Shown here: positions 20,102-30,036 of the stretch, piece after piece
Layout of the letters: each line of letters starts with the position of its first letter
How positions within the stretch are numbered: the stretch's first letter is position 1
Source: Tetrapisispora phaffii CBS 4417
Lineage: Eukaryota; Ascomycota; Saccharomycetes; Saccharomycetales; Saccharomycetaceae
NCBI RefSeq assembly: GCF_000236905.1
Contig: NC_016526.1
Coordinates: 744,001-808,000, forward strand
Length of the DNA stretch: 64,000 nt
Direction of reading: 5' to 3'
Notes under the pieces: generated by a model
What the model saw: the letters and a program-made list of their open reading frames with translations, nothing else
Told to the model about the DNA's origin: nothing
Database searches by the model: none
Program-made: the position numbers and the translations under genes

Positions 20102-20411
20102 TATATAAAAAGTCATACTTTCATAGAAACACTCCCATAATTCTTATATTATGCATCTTGCACATACAAGATGCATCTTACCTACTTAGAATTATAAAAG
20201 ACATAAACAGTAAAGGATCAATCAAAAAGTATAATAATGTATGGCAGCTTAATTTAAATATTGATATATAGAAATTATCTTAAACATCTACACACCATAT
20301 GTTATAATTAATATGATTCATAACAGGCATTAAGAAAGAAATTCATACTCATTTCGAGTACAGTTTATCGTTGCTCAGGATTTTTAGCCTGTGCATGGAC
20401 CTCTTTTCATG
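20102..20411. other. PRS3-HAD gene convergent spacer
   Basis: About 310 AT-rich bases. An inverted pair, catcttgcaca (20154-20164) and tacaagatgcat (20165-20176), lies 53-75 bases after the PRS3 stop and could form a 3' hairpin. No gene is seen. Confidence 0.5.
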
Positions 20412-21122
20412 TTACAAGCTATATTTAGTTAAATCTATGTTAGCCAATGATGTAAGCATTTCACCTTTGTCTTCTAAGATAGTGATTGGTTCAGGAAGGA
20501 ATTCTATCGCCTCAGGATGCGGGACCCATATAACGTGTCCACCAAAAGCTATCCCTGCTTTGACACCTATGATCCCGTCCTCGAATACCATACATTCTTC
20601 TGGAAGTATTGATGTGCCAAACTTGTTATTCAAATCAGATAAACCCGTATGCCAAATGTCTGGGAAAGGCTTGCCTCTACCTTCTGGAATTCTTGGGTCA
20701 TCACCTGTAACAATAGCATCGAATAGAGCAAAGGCATCTTTTAAATGACTAGTCTTTCCAACAAATTTGGCTTTATTAGAGGAGGTACACAATGCTATTG
20801 GGATATTTTTTGATTTTAGATACTTCAATAACTCTAATGCACCTGGTAAAAATGCACATGTGGCCCATAGATCTTTTTGTAGTTCTGCACTTTCTTTCAT
20901 GTATTCTTCTGGAGTCAATGGTAAATCATAATGTTCAATTACTCTAGCAGATGCTTGTGGTCCAGGTAAACCTTGTAACTGTATTTTTAAATCCCATGTC
21001 ATCGGTTTCTTCCCATGTTGTTTTAAAGTTATATTTGTTGACGTCGTATAGATATCTTCCGTGTTTAACAGAAGTCCATCCATGTCAAATAAACATGCTC
21101 TAACTCTTTTTAAAACGGTCAA
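20412..21122 (-). CDS. HAD-superfamily hydrolase (YKL033W-A-type), no AUG at expected start
   Basis: Haloacid dehalogenase-like hydrolase of the beta-phosphoglucomutase/riboflavin-phosphatase type; substrate unknown. The 236-codon frame has the same length as S. cerevisiae YKL033W-A and shows HAD motif I FDMDGLLLNTED, motif II with LCTSSN, and motif III/IV with the lysine and VFEDGIIGVKAG. The expected initiation codon is TTG (21120-21122), preceded in frame by TAA three codons upstream. The first in-frame ATG is the Met inside FDMDG, which would remove the nucleophilic Asp. A nearby ATG pair in another frame (21151-21157 region) would need a one-base skip to join. Either UUG initiation, a frameshift or a sequence error must be invoked. 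Confidence 0.85.
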   Translation of the reverse strand: MTVLKRVRACLFDMDGLLLNTEDIYTTSTNITLKQHGKKPMTWDLKIQLQGLPGPQASARVIEHYDLPLTPEEYMKESAELQKDLWATCAFLPGALELLKYLKSKNIPIALCTSSNKAKFVGKTSHLKDAFALFDAIVTGDDPRIPEGRGKPFPDIWHTGLSDLNNKFGTSILPEECMVFEDGIIGVKAGIAFGGHVIWVPHPEAIEFLPEPITILEDKGEMLTSLANIDLTKYSL

Positions 21123-21884
21123 ATTTTGTTAATAAACGGAATCCAGACATAGACATATTTCTGCTACAGTTCAAAGAAATCTTTCAACTTGCAAATCGAT
21201 TAATTACAATGCATTATACATACTCATTTGGAATGGTCATTGTGAAGGTACTGCTTATGTTTCTTTATAAAATGCTCAAAAGTTGGAACTCCTTTAAATG
21301 TGCCTTCTTTATCAGAGTATATAGTATCATTTATATATTTATAGATCTTAAATATTTTATCGAGCGTCATAGGTCATTTCGTCACTTTCACTAAAATAGT
21401 CCTGGGAAGGATTATGACTAAATTGTTCCACGTAGTGATGTTTCTAATAATGGTATACTCAAAGGTGGATAAGAGAAGGACCACATGCGTTCATATACTG
21501 ATACCTCTAGCACATTCTGCATTCAGTTTATCTACCTATAAAAATGTAAAATCTTTTCAAGGAAATCCTTCATTAAACGCTAAATAAATTTAAAAAGTTA
21601 CATATAAAATATCTATGAGATGATGATTCACTGAATAGTTAAACTACCTTTTGGCAATTTGTTTAACCACTGATAGTAAGACAGAGGTATATTAAAAACT
21701 GTGAGACCTAGAGTGGGTCAAAAGATTAGCTGCATTCAGTGTTATCATTCATTTTAAACTCAATTAAGAGTATAGATGAATATATGGTAGAAAGACTCAA
21801 AAGGAAAAAATTGTTTCTGGATTTAAATGTGATAATTTATAAAAATAGTAGTAACTGAGTTACACATTTCCAAAATTAAAACAT
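21123..21884. other. HAD gene-RPS20 intergenic
   Basis: About 760 AT-rich bases holding the HAD gene promoter and the RPS20 3' region. No gene above background is seen. Confidence 0.5.
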
Positions 21885-22247
21885 TTAAGCGGAGTTGGAA
21901 ACAACAACTTCGACATCGACACCTGGTTCAATAGTGATTTGGGTGATCTTTCTGACAATTGGAACTGGGGCTTGTAAGTCAATGTATCTCTTGTGGATTC
22001 TCATTTCGTAAGTTTCCCAAGTCTTGGAACCTTCACCATTTGGAGTCTTTCTGGTGGAGATCTTTAAGACCTTAGTTGGTAATCTGACTGGACCCTTCTT
22101 AACTAATCTGTGTTGTTCAGCGTTTCTGATAATGTTGTTGGCAACATTTTCTAATTGCTTAACCTTGGTAGAAGTTAGAGTGATTCTAATCTTAATGATT
22201 TGTGGTTGTTCTTGTTCTTCAACTTTTTCCTTTTGGATGTCAGACAT
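21885..22247 (-). CDS. RPS20: 40S ribosomal protein S20 (uS10)
   Basis: Small-subunit head protein uS10. The 120-residue product is nearly identical to S. cerevisiae Rps20 (121 residues): [20 protein letters not shown] at the start, then the conserved [18 protein letters not shown] and [20 protein letters not shown] blocks. It is a single exon, with strongly biased codons as expected for a ribosomal protein gene. A Rap1-type site lies about 375-390 bases upstream. Confidence 0.98.
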   Translation of the reverse strand: MSDIQKEKVEEQEQPQIIKIRITLTSTKVKQLENVANNIIRNAEQHRLVKKGPVRLPTKVLKISTRKTPNGEGSKTWETYEMRIHKRYIDLQAPVPIVRKITQITIEPGVDVEVVVSNSA

Positions 22248-22497
22248 TTTTAATATACCTTTTTGTGTTATGTTGGTTCTCTTGCCAATGAATATAACTT
22301 AAACTATCGACTAGAACAGTAACATCTTTTCAAGCACTTATACACTTTTATATACACATGTCTACATTCGAATAGACACTGAACGTACTGACTAAACAAC
22401 AGCACTAGAACAAACTGATGCAGTTCTAGTGTCCCACTATCTGAAGTTCATTAACTACAGAGATGGCACACTAATGAGAGGTCAGAAAGTTCAGAAT

Positions 22498-22516
22498 CGA
22501 GATGAGATGAGATGAG
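22498..22516. repeat. GAGAT short tandem repeat
   Basis: The pentamer GAGAT (as GAGATGAGATGAGATGAG) is repeated about three and a half times. The GATGAG units resemble the PAC element of ribosome-biogenesis promoters, but here they lie between the Rap1 site and RPS20. Confidence 0.7.
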
Positions 22517-22622
22517 CTGAAATTTCAAGAAATTGATCTGCGTCGTTTGAAAAGTTCGAAAACAGACAAAATCGCAAAAAAAGCAAAAAGTTGAAAAATT
22601 AAAAAAATAATTGAAACGTTTA

Positions 22623-22635
22623 GGTGTCTGGGTGT
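22623..22635 (-). promoter_or_regulatory. Rap1-type RPG box upstream of RPS20
   Basis: On the minus strand the sequence is ACACCCAGACACC, which fits the Rap1 consensus RMACCCANNCAYY. It lies about 376-388 bases upstream of the RPS20 ATG, followed toward the gene by A/T-rich tracts, the usual ribosomal-protein promoter layout. Confidence 0.7.
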
Positions 22636-22710
22636 TTATATATTTGCAGTCACTTACAAATTTGCGTTCCCGATTGTGACACAGCGATGTCGATGACTAA
22701 ATCGGTATCT

Positions 22711-22894
22711 CTTATCAACTAACAGCAACTTTCGAAAAGTATGGTGGCAGAATTGAAGGTTGATAAGAAGCTAAACTGATAAGTCAATTGCACAGTGGCT
22801 GCATGCATTACTATTTGGTTTGTGATAGAAGTTACGAATGAGATATAATTGTTTTCTTAAGATGGTCTTACATTTCTTTCAATATAGTGATAAG
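22711..22894. promoter_or_regulatory. GATAAG cluster (Gln3/Gat1-type) upstream of DUR3
   Basis: Four GATAAG cores occur within 184 bases: CTTATC at 22711-22716 and GATAAG at 22762-22767, 22778-22783 and 22889-22894. They lie about 250-440 bases before the DUR3 ATG. Clustered GATAAG is the signature of nitrogen-catabolite-repressed promoters, and DUR3 is such a gene in S. cerevisiae. Confidence 0.75.
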
Positions 22895-23147
22895 GATGTG
22901 TTGACATACTTCATGTGGTGCAACTATGTATTGCACAATATTTTGTAGCAGATATATTGATAACAGTATGTTGCAATTGCTAACTCTTGAACAACTGATT
23001 CGTGATTGCTGGAGGTAATTGTTGCCAGGAATCCACTTATATAAGGAGCACTATTATTGTCTTGTTTGTAGTTTGGGTGCTTGCTAATGGATCTCTTTCT
23101 TTAGTGCTGTGCGACAGAATCAAACCTAAAAAATACATATATCGATT

Positions 23148-25280
23148 ATGGGAGAATTTAAACCTCCATTGCCTCAAGGTGCTGGATACGCCATCATTTT
23201 AGGACTAGGTGCTGTTTTTGCAGTAGGAATGGTGATGACCACCATCATGTTAAGGCGTTACCAGAAAGAAGTCATTAGTGCAGAAGAATATTCCACAGCC
23301 GGAAGAAGTGTCAAGACGGGCTTGGTGGCCGCTGCTGTCGTTTCAAGTTGGATCTGGTCATCTACTCTACTTACATCATCAGCAAAGCAACTCGATGGAA
23401 TGTTGGGCGGGTACTCATATGCAGCTGGTGCTTGTTTCCAAATAGTGGCATTCGCGATACTAGCAATAAAGACTAAACAAAAAGCTCCTAATGCACACAC
23501 ATATCTGGAGATTATGCAGAAGAGATATGGTAAAGTTGCACATTGTGTCTATATATTTTATGCACTGGCTACCAATATATTAGTAACGGCTATGCTTTTA
23601 ACTTCCGGTGCAGAAGTGTTCAGTCAGATATGTGGAATGAATATGTATGCTGCATGTTTTCTTCTGCCAATTGGTGTCGTTTTCTACACTTTATTTGGAG
23701 GAATTAAAGCAACATTCTTGACTGACTTTGTCCATACATGTGTTATTATTGGAATTGCCATGTACTTCAGTTTCGAGGTGTTTGCACATAGTGACATTTT
23801 AGGCTCCCCAGGGAAAGTGTATGACTTGGTACGTGTAGCTGCGAAAAGGCACCCAGTCAGTGGAAACCAAGATGGTGAGTATATGACCATGAAATCAAGA
23901 TCGGCAGGAATATTCTTAGTTATTAACCTGGTTGGAAACTTCGGAACAGTGTTTCTCGATAATGGATATTGGAATAAAGCAATTTCTGCCTCTCCAGTAG
24001 CTGCTCTCCCAGGTTATGTGATAGGTGGTCTATCGTGGTTTGCTATCCCAAGTTTATTATCTGTGACTATGGGCTTTGCCTGTCTCGCAGTTGAAACATT
24101 GCCAACTTTTCCAACTTTTCCAGATCCATTATCTGCACAGCAGGTAAGTGAAGGTCTCGTATTGCCTGCAGCTGCTATTACTGTAATGGGTAAAGGAGGT
24201 GCAGTAGCAACTCTATTAATGATATTTATGGCTGTCACTTCTGCTATGTCTGCTGAACTAATTTCAGTGTCTTCTGTATTTACATATGACATATTCAAGC
24301 CATATTTTAAGCCAACAGCAAACAGTGAAACATTAGTTTTCTCTTCTCACATTGCTTGCATAGTCTTTGGTGTTGCTATGAGTGCATTCAGTGCAGGTCT
24401 ATGTAAAGCAGGAATTAGTGTCGGTTATTTATACGAACTAATGGGTATTATTATCTCAAGTGCAGTATTACCAGTGGTATTGTCATTAGTATGGAGAGGT
24501 CAAAATAAAATTGCAGTAATTGTGACGCCAATTTTAGGGACATCGTTGGCAATAATGTCATGGTTAGTAAGTACTAAATCTTTATTTAAACATTTAACAC
24601 TATCTACAACATTCGAAGACAACCCAATGCTAACAGGTAATGTAGTTGCACTGTTATCTCCATGCATATTTATCCCTCTTCTGACCTACCTCTTTAAACT
24701 GCAAGATTTTGATTGGGAGCGTCTGAAAGAAATTAAAAGGGTAGATGACACTGATGAGTTAGAATTGTCAGAACAATTGAGTAATTCTACAGTCATTATA
24801 AGAAAGAATTCTTGCTCAGAAACTGATGAGTCAATGGAGTTCAGCATAGATGATAAGAAAGGAATTGAACCGAGCACGTCAGTAGTCAGTATTGCTGATG
24901 TAGTTAAACAGACCATAAATGATGATGAAAAAGTGCTAGAGGAACAAGAACTAAAGAGAGGTTTGAAGGTTGCATACTTTCTTTGTGTATTTTTTGCACT
25001 AGCATTTTTAGTAGTTTGGCCAATGCCAATGTATGGATCAGGTTATATTTTCAGTAAAAAGTTCTTTACTGGTTGGGTTGTTGTAATGATAATATGGATT
25101 TTTATAAGCAGTTTCTGTGTATGCTTCTACCCTATTTGGGAAGGTAGGCATGGCATTTATACCACCTTTCGTGGTATTTACTGGGATATTTCTGGCCAGT
25201 CATATAAAGTGAGGAGGTGGCAAGAGTCAGAGCACGAGCAACTAGATACATCGAAGGAACAAACTCAAACACCATTTTAA
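23148..25280 (+). CDS. DUR3: urea/polyamine:sodium symporter-family permease
   Basis: Plasma-membrane urea (and polyamine) active transporter of the SSS family. The 710-residue product (735 in S. cerevisiae) begins MGEFKPPLPQGAGYAIILGL and matches Dur3 throughout, with about 15 membrane segments. A less conserved hydrophilic loop lies at about 530-600. Conserved blocks NFGTVFLDNGYWNKAISASP and IFMAVTSAMSAELI are intact, as is the C-terminal EGRHGIYTTFRGIYWDISGQ. The upstream GATAAG cluster suggests nitrogen catabolite repression. No defects are seen. Confidence 0.97.
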   Translation: MGEFKPPLPQGAGYAIILGLGAVFAVGMVMTTIMLRRYQKEVISAEEYSTAGRSVKTGLVAAAVVSSWIWSSTLLTSSAKQLDGMLGGYSYAAGACFQIVAFAILAIKTKQKAPNAHTYLEIMQKRYGKVAHCVYIFYALATNILVTAMLLTSGAEVFSQICGMNMYAACFLLPIGVVFYTLFGGIKATFLTDFVHTCVIIGIAMYFSFEVFAHSDILGSPGKVYDLVRVAAKRHPVSGNQDGEYMTMKSRSAGIFLVINLVGNFGTVFLDNGYWNKAISASPVAALPGYVIGGLSWFAIPSLLSVTMGFACLAVETLPTFPTFPDPLSAQQVSEGLVLPAAAITVMGKGGAVATLLMIFMAVTSAMSAELISVSSVFTYDIFKPYFKPTANSETLVFSSHIACIVFGVAMSAFSAGLCKAGISVGYLYELMGIIISSAVLPVVLSLVWRGQNKIAVIVTPILGTSLAIMSWLVSTKSLFKHLTLSTTFEDNPMLTGNVVALLSPCIFIPLLTYLFKLQDFDWERLKEIKRVDDTDELELSEQLSNSTVIIRKNSCSETDESMEFSIDDKKGIEPSTSVVSIADVVKQTINDDEKVLEEQELKRGLKVAYFLCVFFALAFLVVWPMPMYGSGYIFSKKFFTGWVVVMIIWIFISSFCVCFYPIWEGRHGIYTTFRGIYWDISGQSYKVRRWQESEHEQLDTSKEQTQTPF

Positions 25281-25412
25281 GATTCTTAATCTATATAATT
25301 TTTAAATATATTTAACTATACAACTTTAAAAATATCGAGTATATTGAAATTTACAATTTGAGAACAATTTTTATAATTTGACCAAAACTTTAATTTGTTT
25401 TAATGATTCTAA

Positions 25413-26300
25413 TTAATGATCAATTTTTAATGAAAAATCGATTACTTCAACACCTTGATGAATAGAGCTAGTACTATAAATATCGATATCATGACAAATA
25501 TAGTCATTAATATTAGCCAAAGTTAATCCTCCACTGCACTCTAAAACAAATTTTTTTTTATTAAGCCAAGTTTCTTTCAAATTCTTAGCACAAACTTGAA
25601 GTTCCTCGCTAGTAAAATTATCTAACATTATAATATCAGCCCCTGCATTAATTGCTTCATTAGCTTCCTCTTCTGATTGGCATTCAACCTCGATCTTTAT
25701 TGCAAATCCGCATGCAATTCTGGCATCGGTAACAGCTTGTTTAATAGAACCAGTGGACCAGATATGGTTATCTTTCAACATCACCATAGAAGAAAGATCA
25801 TATCTATGGGTATCACAACCACCAACTATCATTGAATATTTTTCTAGCCTTCTTAATCCTGGCGTTGTCTTTCTAGTTCCTGCAATAATCCCCTTATAAT
25901 TCGATTTACGAGCAGCATTAACAATTTCGTTGGATTTCGAAGCAATACCGGAGCACCTACTTAAAATATTAAGTGATAGCCTTTCAGCCTCTAATATATT
26001 CCTTGCTGGACCTATTAATTTTGCAACCTCAATTTTTAGGGATCCACTTTTAGAAACATCAATTTTAGTGCCTTCTTCAAATAACCATTGGACAGTTATC
26101 CCGCATTGGTCGTAGACTTCCTGAGCAAAAGGGATACCAGCTAAAATCCCGTCTTGTTTGCAATATAAAGTTGCAGTTGACATTTTATTACCAACAACAT
26201 AGCCACCAAAGTCAAAGGAAGGTATATCTTCTTGAATCCAATTTGTAATATCTTGCTTCCAGGCACCAATTACAGGTAATAAATTTTGAAACCTACTCAT
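25413..26300 (-). CDS. BNA6: nicotinate-nucleotide pyrophosphorylase (quinolinate phosphoribosyltransferase)
   Basis: Converts quinolinate and PRPP to nicotinate mononucleotide in de novo NAD synthesis. The 295-residue product equals the length of S. cerevisiae Bna6. The QPRTase active-site stretch is visible: [37 protein letters not shown] and the C-terminal [20 protein letters not shown] / MLDNFT / LECSGG blocks. It is tail-to-tail with DUR3 (about 130 bases). This gene starts the section that follows the YFR047/YGL241 order. Confidence 0.97.
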   Translation of the reverse strand: MSRFQNLLPVIGAWKQDITNWIQEDIPSFDFGGYVVGNKMSTATLYCKQDGILAGIPFAQEVYDQCGITVQWLFEEGTKIDVSKSGSLKIEVAKLIGPARNILEAERLSLNILSRCSGIASKSNEIVNAARKSNYKGIIAGTRKTTPGLRRLEKYSMIVGGCDTHRYDLSSMVMLKDNHIWSTGSIKQAVTDARIACGFAIKIEVECQSEEEANEAINAGADIIMLDNFTSEELQVCAKNLKETWLNKKKFVLECSGGLTLANINDYICHDIDIYSTSSIHQGVEVIDFSLKIDH

Positions 26301-26677
26301 TTTTCTATTTTACTAGCAGTCCTTAATTCCTGATATTCTTAACAGTTGAGGAAGTGTATATATCATTCTAAGCATAATATTAGGCCACTATATTAATTTT
26401 TGTTAACGTTGTTGTTGTAATAGAAGGGTTGTTAAAATAGAGATCTTATATTGTAGTCACCGAATGGTTATGGACAAGATGCCGAAGAAACCGCGGTGAC
26501 ACGATTTCCGATGACAGCAATTCAAGAGATCTGATTGGAATACATGATTAATTAAGTATCCTATACTAGAAGTATTGAGTATCACACTTGACATTGGCAT
26601 TAATATGCGTATTATACATACTTGGACTATCGCCATATAGAAATTAAATATATATTAATACTGATTGAGTGACTGAA
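26301..26677. other. BNA6-KAP114 intergenic
   Basis: About 380 bases with the BNA6 promoter and the KAP114 3' end. AT-rich with no gene seen. Confidence 0.5.
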
Positions 26678-29600
26678 TTATACAAGTGCATTAGCTAGTA
26701 ACTTTTTTTCATCTTCAGAAAGAGAGCTATAAATATCCTGGAAAGAGTTTATGTTTTTCGATGTAACTTCTTTGAAGAAGTTAATAATCAGCTCAGACAC
26801 TGATTGATTGATATCACCTATGATTTGACCGGTAGGTGTGTCATTATCTTCGTCGGATGTGTAGTTAGCCAATTCATCATCGTCGTCATCGACGTATTCT
26901 TGTAGTTTCTCATAGTCCAAAACATCTTCGACATCCTCCCAATCATCATCTTCACTAGAGTCTAGTTTTTGTTCTACTTGGTTTTCTTCAGCACGTGCAA
27001 GCTTCTGAATATCAATGCTATGTAAGTTTGCATCAGATATATTTTTGGATTGAGATGCAAGTTCACCTAAAAACAATTTCACGATCTTTTCATAAATAGG
27101 CATTTGAGTGAATTGATCTGGAATGCTTTTTGCCATTGATCTTGTTATAATTTTATCTCCACTATAAGGAATAATATCGCCATTGACAATAACTAATTCA
27201 ATACGCTTATCCAATAAAAGATAGATTTTACTTAATGCAATTATGTTCTCCTTTATACGTTTTTCACCTCTTATGATGTCAAATAACTCTAACCATTTTT
27301 TGAGAACAAGAGTTAGTGTATTTTCTTCTTGTTGATCTTCTAGAGACAAATTATATAGAAAATCGACTGTTTGTTGTGGATCTGAGCATATTAGAAAACA
27401 GAAAACCATTAATAGATTTTGAGAGGTGATAATATTTTTAGCATTGACAAACTTTTGGGTTGTAGCTTGTAAAATAGCTGGTAATAACTCTTGAATCTGT
27501 TGGCTAAATTTGCTGAAAATTGTAATGATTAAGGTACCCACATTCATTGCTGCCGTATCAGAAATATTTAGCGATAACAACTTACTTAAAACATTGACAA
27601 TATTCTCCAAAACAGTTTGCATTAATGACACATCAGAGTTAAATACCAGAAAGCTGAAGGCCTCAGTAGCCAGCTGGATAGTCTCCTCTTCATTGGATGA
27701 TAATAACACTTCACATACCGGATTAAATACTAATTTGGATATTTCTACAGGAAGAGTTGAATCAACAGGTTTTTTTTTCATAAATGTCATCAAAAAATCT
27801 AAGGTTAGTGATAACAATGGAGAGTAATCATAATTTGTTGAAGCATGGTCTGCAATTATTTTTATTAATAAGGGAATAACTTTTTCAGCGTAATATATAT
27901 ATAAGCTAATATCCATTCCATCTAATAATTTTTCTAAACATTCCTGCGATTCTACAGAAAGTTGGATATTCCCAGGATCTTTAAATGATATTTCTAACAG
28001 TATATTAAATTCATTATCTCTGACTTCATCAGAACCAGTTCCAGAAGAGTTATTATCTATAACATTACTAATTGTTTCTACACAAATAGCATATGTATCC
28101 TCTTCAGCATCATTAGCAATATCTTTTATAATTTTTAAGAGTCCTTGTTGAATTGATATACAATCCGCAGACCCTAAAACGGATGACAGATCAGCATAAC
28201 TAGCGTAGTAGGAAAAAGCAATTAACATCGAACTCTTGAGAATCTCACTAGAAGTGTTTAGTGAGAGATTCAAGGACGTAGATAGAAGTTCTTTAGTCAT
28301 AGGTTTCACAGCAGTATATGATTCCATGAATTTTTCAAGATATTTTGGGCATAGTAATAAACATCTAGATTTCACCATGATATTGCTACTTGGATCCATC
28401 AATAGTTTGCCTAACGAATTTAGAACATTTTCAGTATAACCTAATAACTCAGAATTAAATTCTTCTTCGCTTGAAATAATGCTTTGGAGTGTATATAATA
28501 ATGATTCCTGCAATTTCCAATTATTGTAATTCTCCATGCTTTTATTAAGTTCCTCTAAAATTATTCCATATGCAATTGAATATGTTGGCTTTTCAAGATC
28601 AGAAAAAAATTGCATAGTTTGATCCCTAATTGTATAATTTGCCAGTAATCCAGCTTCCTTTGAAATAAAAGTATTGAAATCACTCTCCCATGATTCATAA
28701 GTGTTATTATCCAAGCAACATAGCATAACCAAAGATGAGACTATTCTAGTCAAATCTACCTTGTCAAAGCCTTGGACTGACAAAGAGGATATGAAGTCTA
28801 TTAAATGGACACCATATTCATTAATCAGTTGCAATTGTGATCCAGAGGCATCGCTATCTATAAATTGTAAATACGAAGATCCTATAATTTCCAAATCTTT
28901 CAATGATATTGCTTTAAAATTGGTTACCAAAGAGTTATGAAAAAGTTTCTTAGGAAATTCGGTTTTAATGGTTGTTAGTTCTTCATAAAAGTTAGTTTTT
29001 AGTTGTAGTGCATCCTCGGATTGGTTTACGTCTAAATGTGGCAAAATAGTCAGCAAAATATCCAGTAATTTGGTAATACACTGAGAAACAAAGTCCTTCC
29101 TCTTAAAAGACATGCTATTATCCAAGATTGACATTTGTAATACAGTTGAATGCAATAATTTGGAAGCAGCTACCTTTGCTTTAATATTTGTTTCTGGAGA
29201 TGTGAAAATAGCAAAGATGGTTTTAATAGTTTCTTCACCTACACCACCTTCAAAGAACATTTCTTCTGATATGACATCGTCATAAATTTCATTCAGTAGA
29301 GACATTGCTTCGATGGAGTGGTCTTTTAAAATAGCATTGTAAATAACCACCAATAAGTTTGGCCATAAATCCGGGAAATCAATAGCAGATATTTGTACAA
29401 TACAATAAGATGAACTGCTCTTAATTTTAGAATCTTGTTCTGTGTTAAGGCATAGTTTCAGCAAAGAATCACGTAAAAATTCCTTAGTCTCTTCTTGTAC
29501 GTTAGATGTACCTCTATAAGAATCAAACCCAGGGCTCCAGTACATCGTTATTAACTTTTTTAAAGATAAAATACAAAATTGTCTAGACGATAATGGCTCA

Positions 29601-29746
29601 TTTATATTATTTGCTAATTCAATTAGTGAGTTAAATACAACAGAAGCATTCTCATCACATTTTTGCAGTAGCTCAGATTCAGCATTTTCTCTAACATTAT
29701 TATCTGCAGATTGAGCGTGGGCTATCAGTAAATGCACATCAGGCAT
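26678..29746 (-). CDS. KAP114: karyopherin (importin-beta family) Kap114
   Basis: Nuclear import receptor for TBP, Nap1/H2A-H2B and other cargo in S. cerevisiae. The 1022-residue product (1004 in S. cerevisiae) has an importin-beta N-terminal region, HEAT repeats throughout and a strongly acidic C-terminal stretch (DSSEDDDWEDVEDVLDYEKL and a following DDDDDEL) that matches Kap114. Conserved early blocks include LITMYWSPGFDSYR and SLLNEIYDDVISEEMFFEGG. The open frame starts with TTG at 29752; the first ATG is at 29746. Confidence 0.96.
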   Translation of the reverse strand: MPDVHLLIAHAQSADNNVRENAESELLQKCDENASVVFNSLIELANNINEPLSSRQFCILSLKKLITMYWSPGFDSYRGTSNVQEETKEFLRDSLLKLCLNTEQDSKIKSSSSYCIVQISAIDFPDLWPNLLVVIYNAILKDHSIEAMSLLNEIYDDVISEEMFFEGGVGEETIKTIFAIFTSPETNIKAKVAASKLLHSTVLQMSILDNSMSFKRKDFVSQCITKLLDILLTILPHLDVNQSEDALQLKTNFYEELTTIKTEFPKKLFHNSLVTNFKAISLKDLEIIGSSYLQFIDSDASGSQLQLINEYGVHLIDFISSLSVQGFDKVDLTRIVSSLVMLCCLDNNTYESWESDFNTFISKEAGLLANYTIRDQTMQFFSDLEKPTYSIAYGIILEELNKSMENYNNWKLQESLLYTLQSIISSEEEFNSELLGYTENVLNSLGKLLMDPSSNIMVKSRCLLLCPKYLEKFMESYTAVKPMTKELLSTSLNLSLNTSSEILKSSMLIAFSYYASYADLSSVLGSADCISIQQGLLKIIKDIANDAEEDTYAICVETISNVIDNNSSGTGSDEVRDNEFNILLEISFKDPGNIQLSVESQECLEKLLDGMDISLYIYYAEKVIPLLIKIIADHASTNYDYSPLLSLTLDFLMTFMKKKPVDSTLPVEISKLVFNPVCEVLLSSNEEETIQLATEAFSFLVFNSDVSLMQTVLENIVNVLSKLLSLNISDTAAMNVGTLIITIFSKFSQQIQELLPAILQATTQKFVNAKNIITSQNLLMVFCFLICSDPQQTVDFLYNLSLEDQQEENTLTLVLKKWLELFDIIRGEKRIKENIIALSKIYLLLDKRIELVIVNGDIIPYSGDKIITRSMAKSIPDQFTQMPIYEKIVKLFLGELASQSKNISDANLHSIDIQKLARAEENQVEQKLDSSEDDDWEDVEDVLDYEKLQEYVDDDDDELANYTSDEDNDTPTGQIIGDINQSVSELIINFFKEVTSKNINSFQDIYSSLSEDEKKLLANALV

Positions 29747-30036
29747 CTTCAAACACTATAATCTTTTATCTTCTAACTTTTCAATATAATGATTAGTTCA
29801 ATCTATGAACCAGTATAAACCTTTACTTAAATAAATAATACATCAACTTCTTTTATCATTAATTGAAGCAACTTTATCGATGTTGGACATCGCATTAATA
29901 TTCAACGCGTACAATAAATGGCAACAAGAGATGCTCAAAACACGTAAAAAGGGTATATAAAATGTAAATGGGAGATGAAGTTTGTATATAACTATAGAAT
30001 ATTATATGCTTCTTCTATGCTAGGTGTGGTAGTTAT

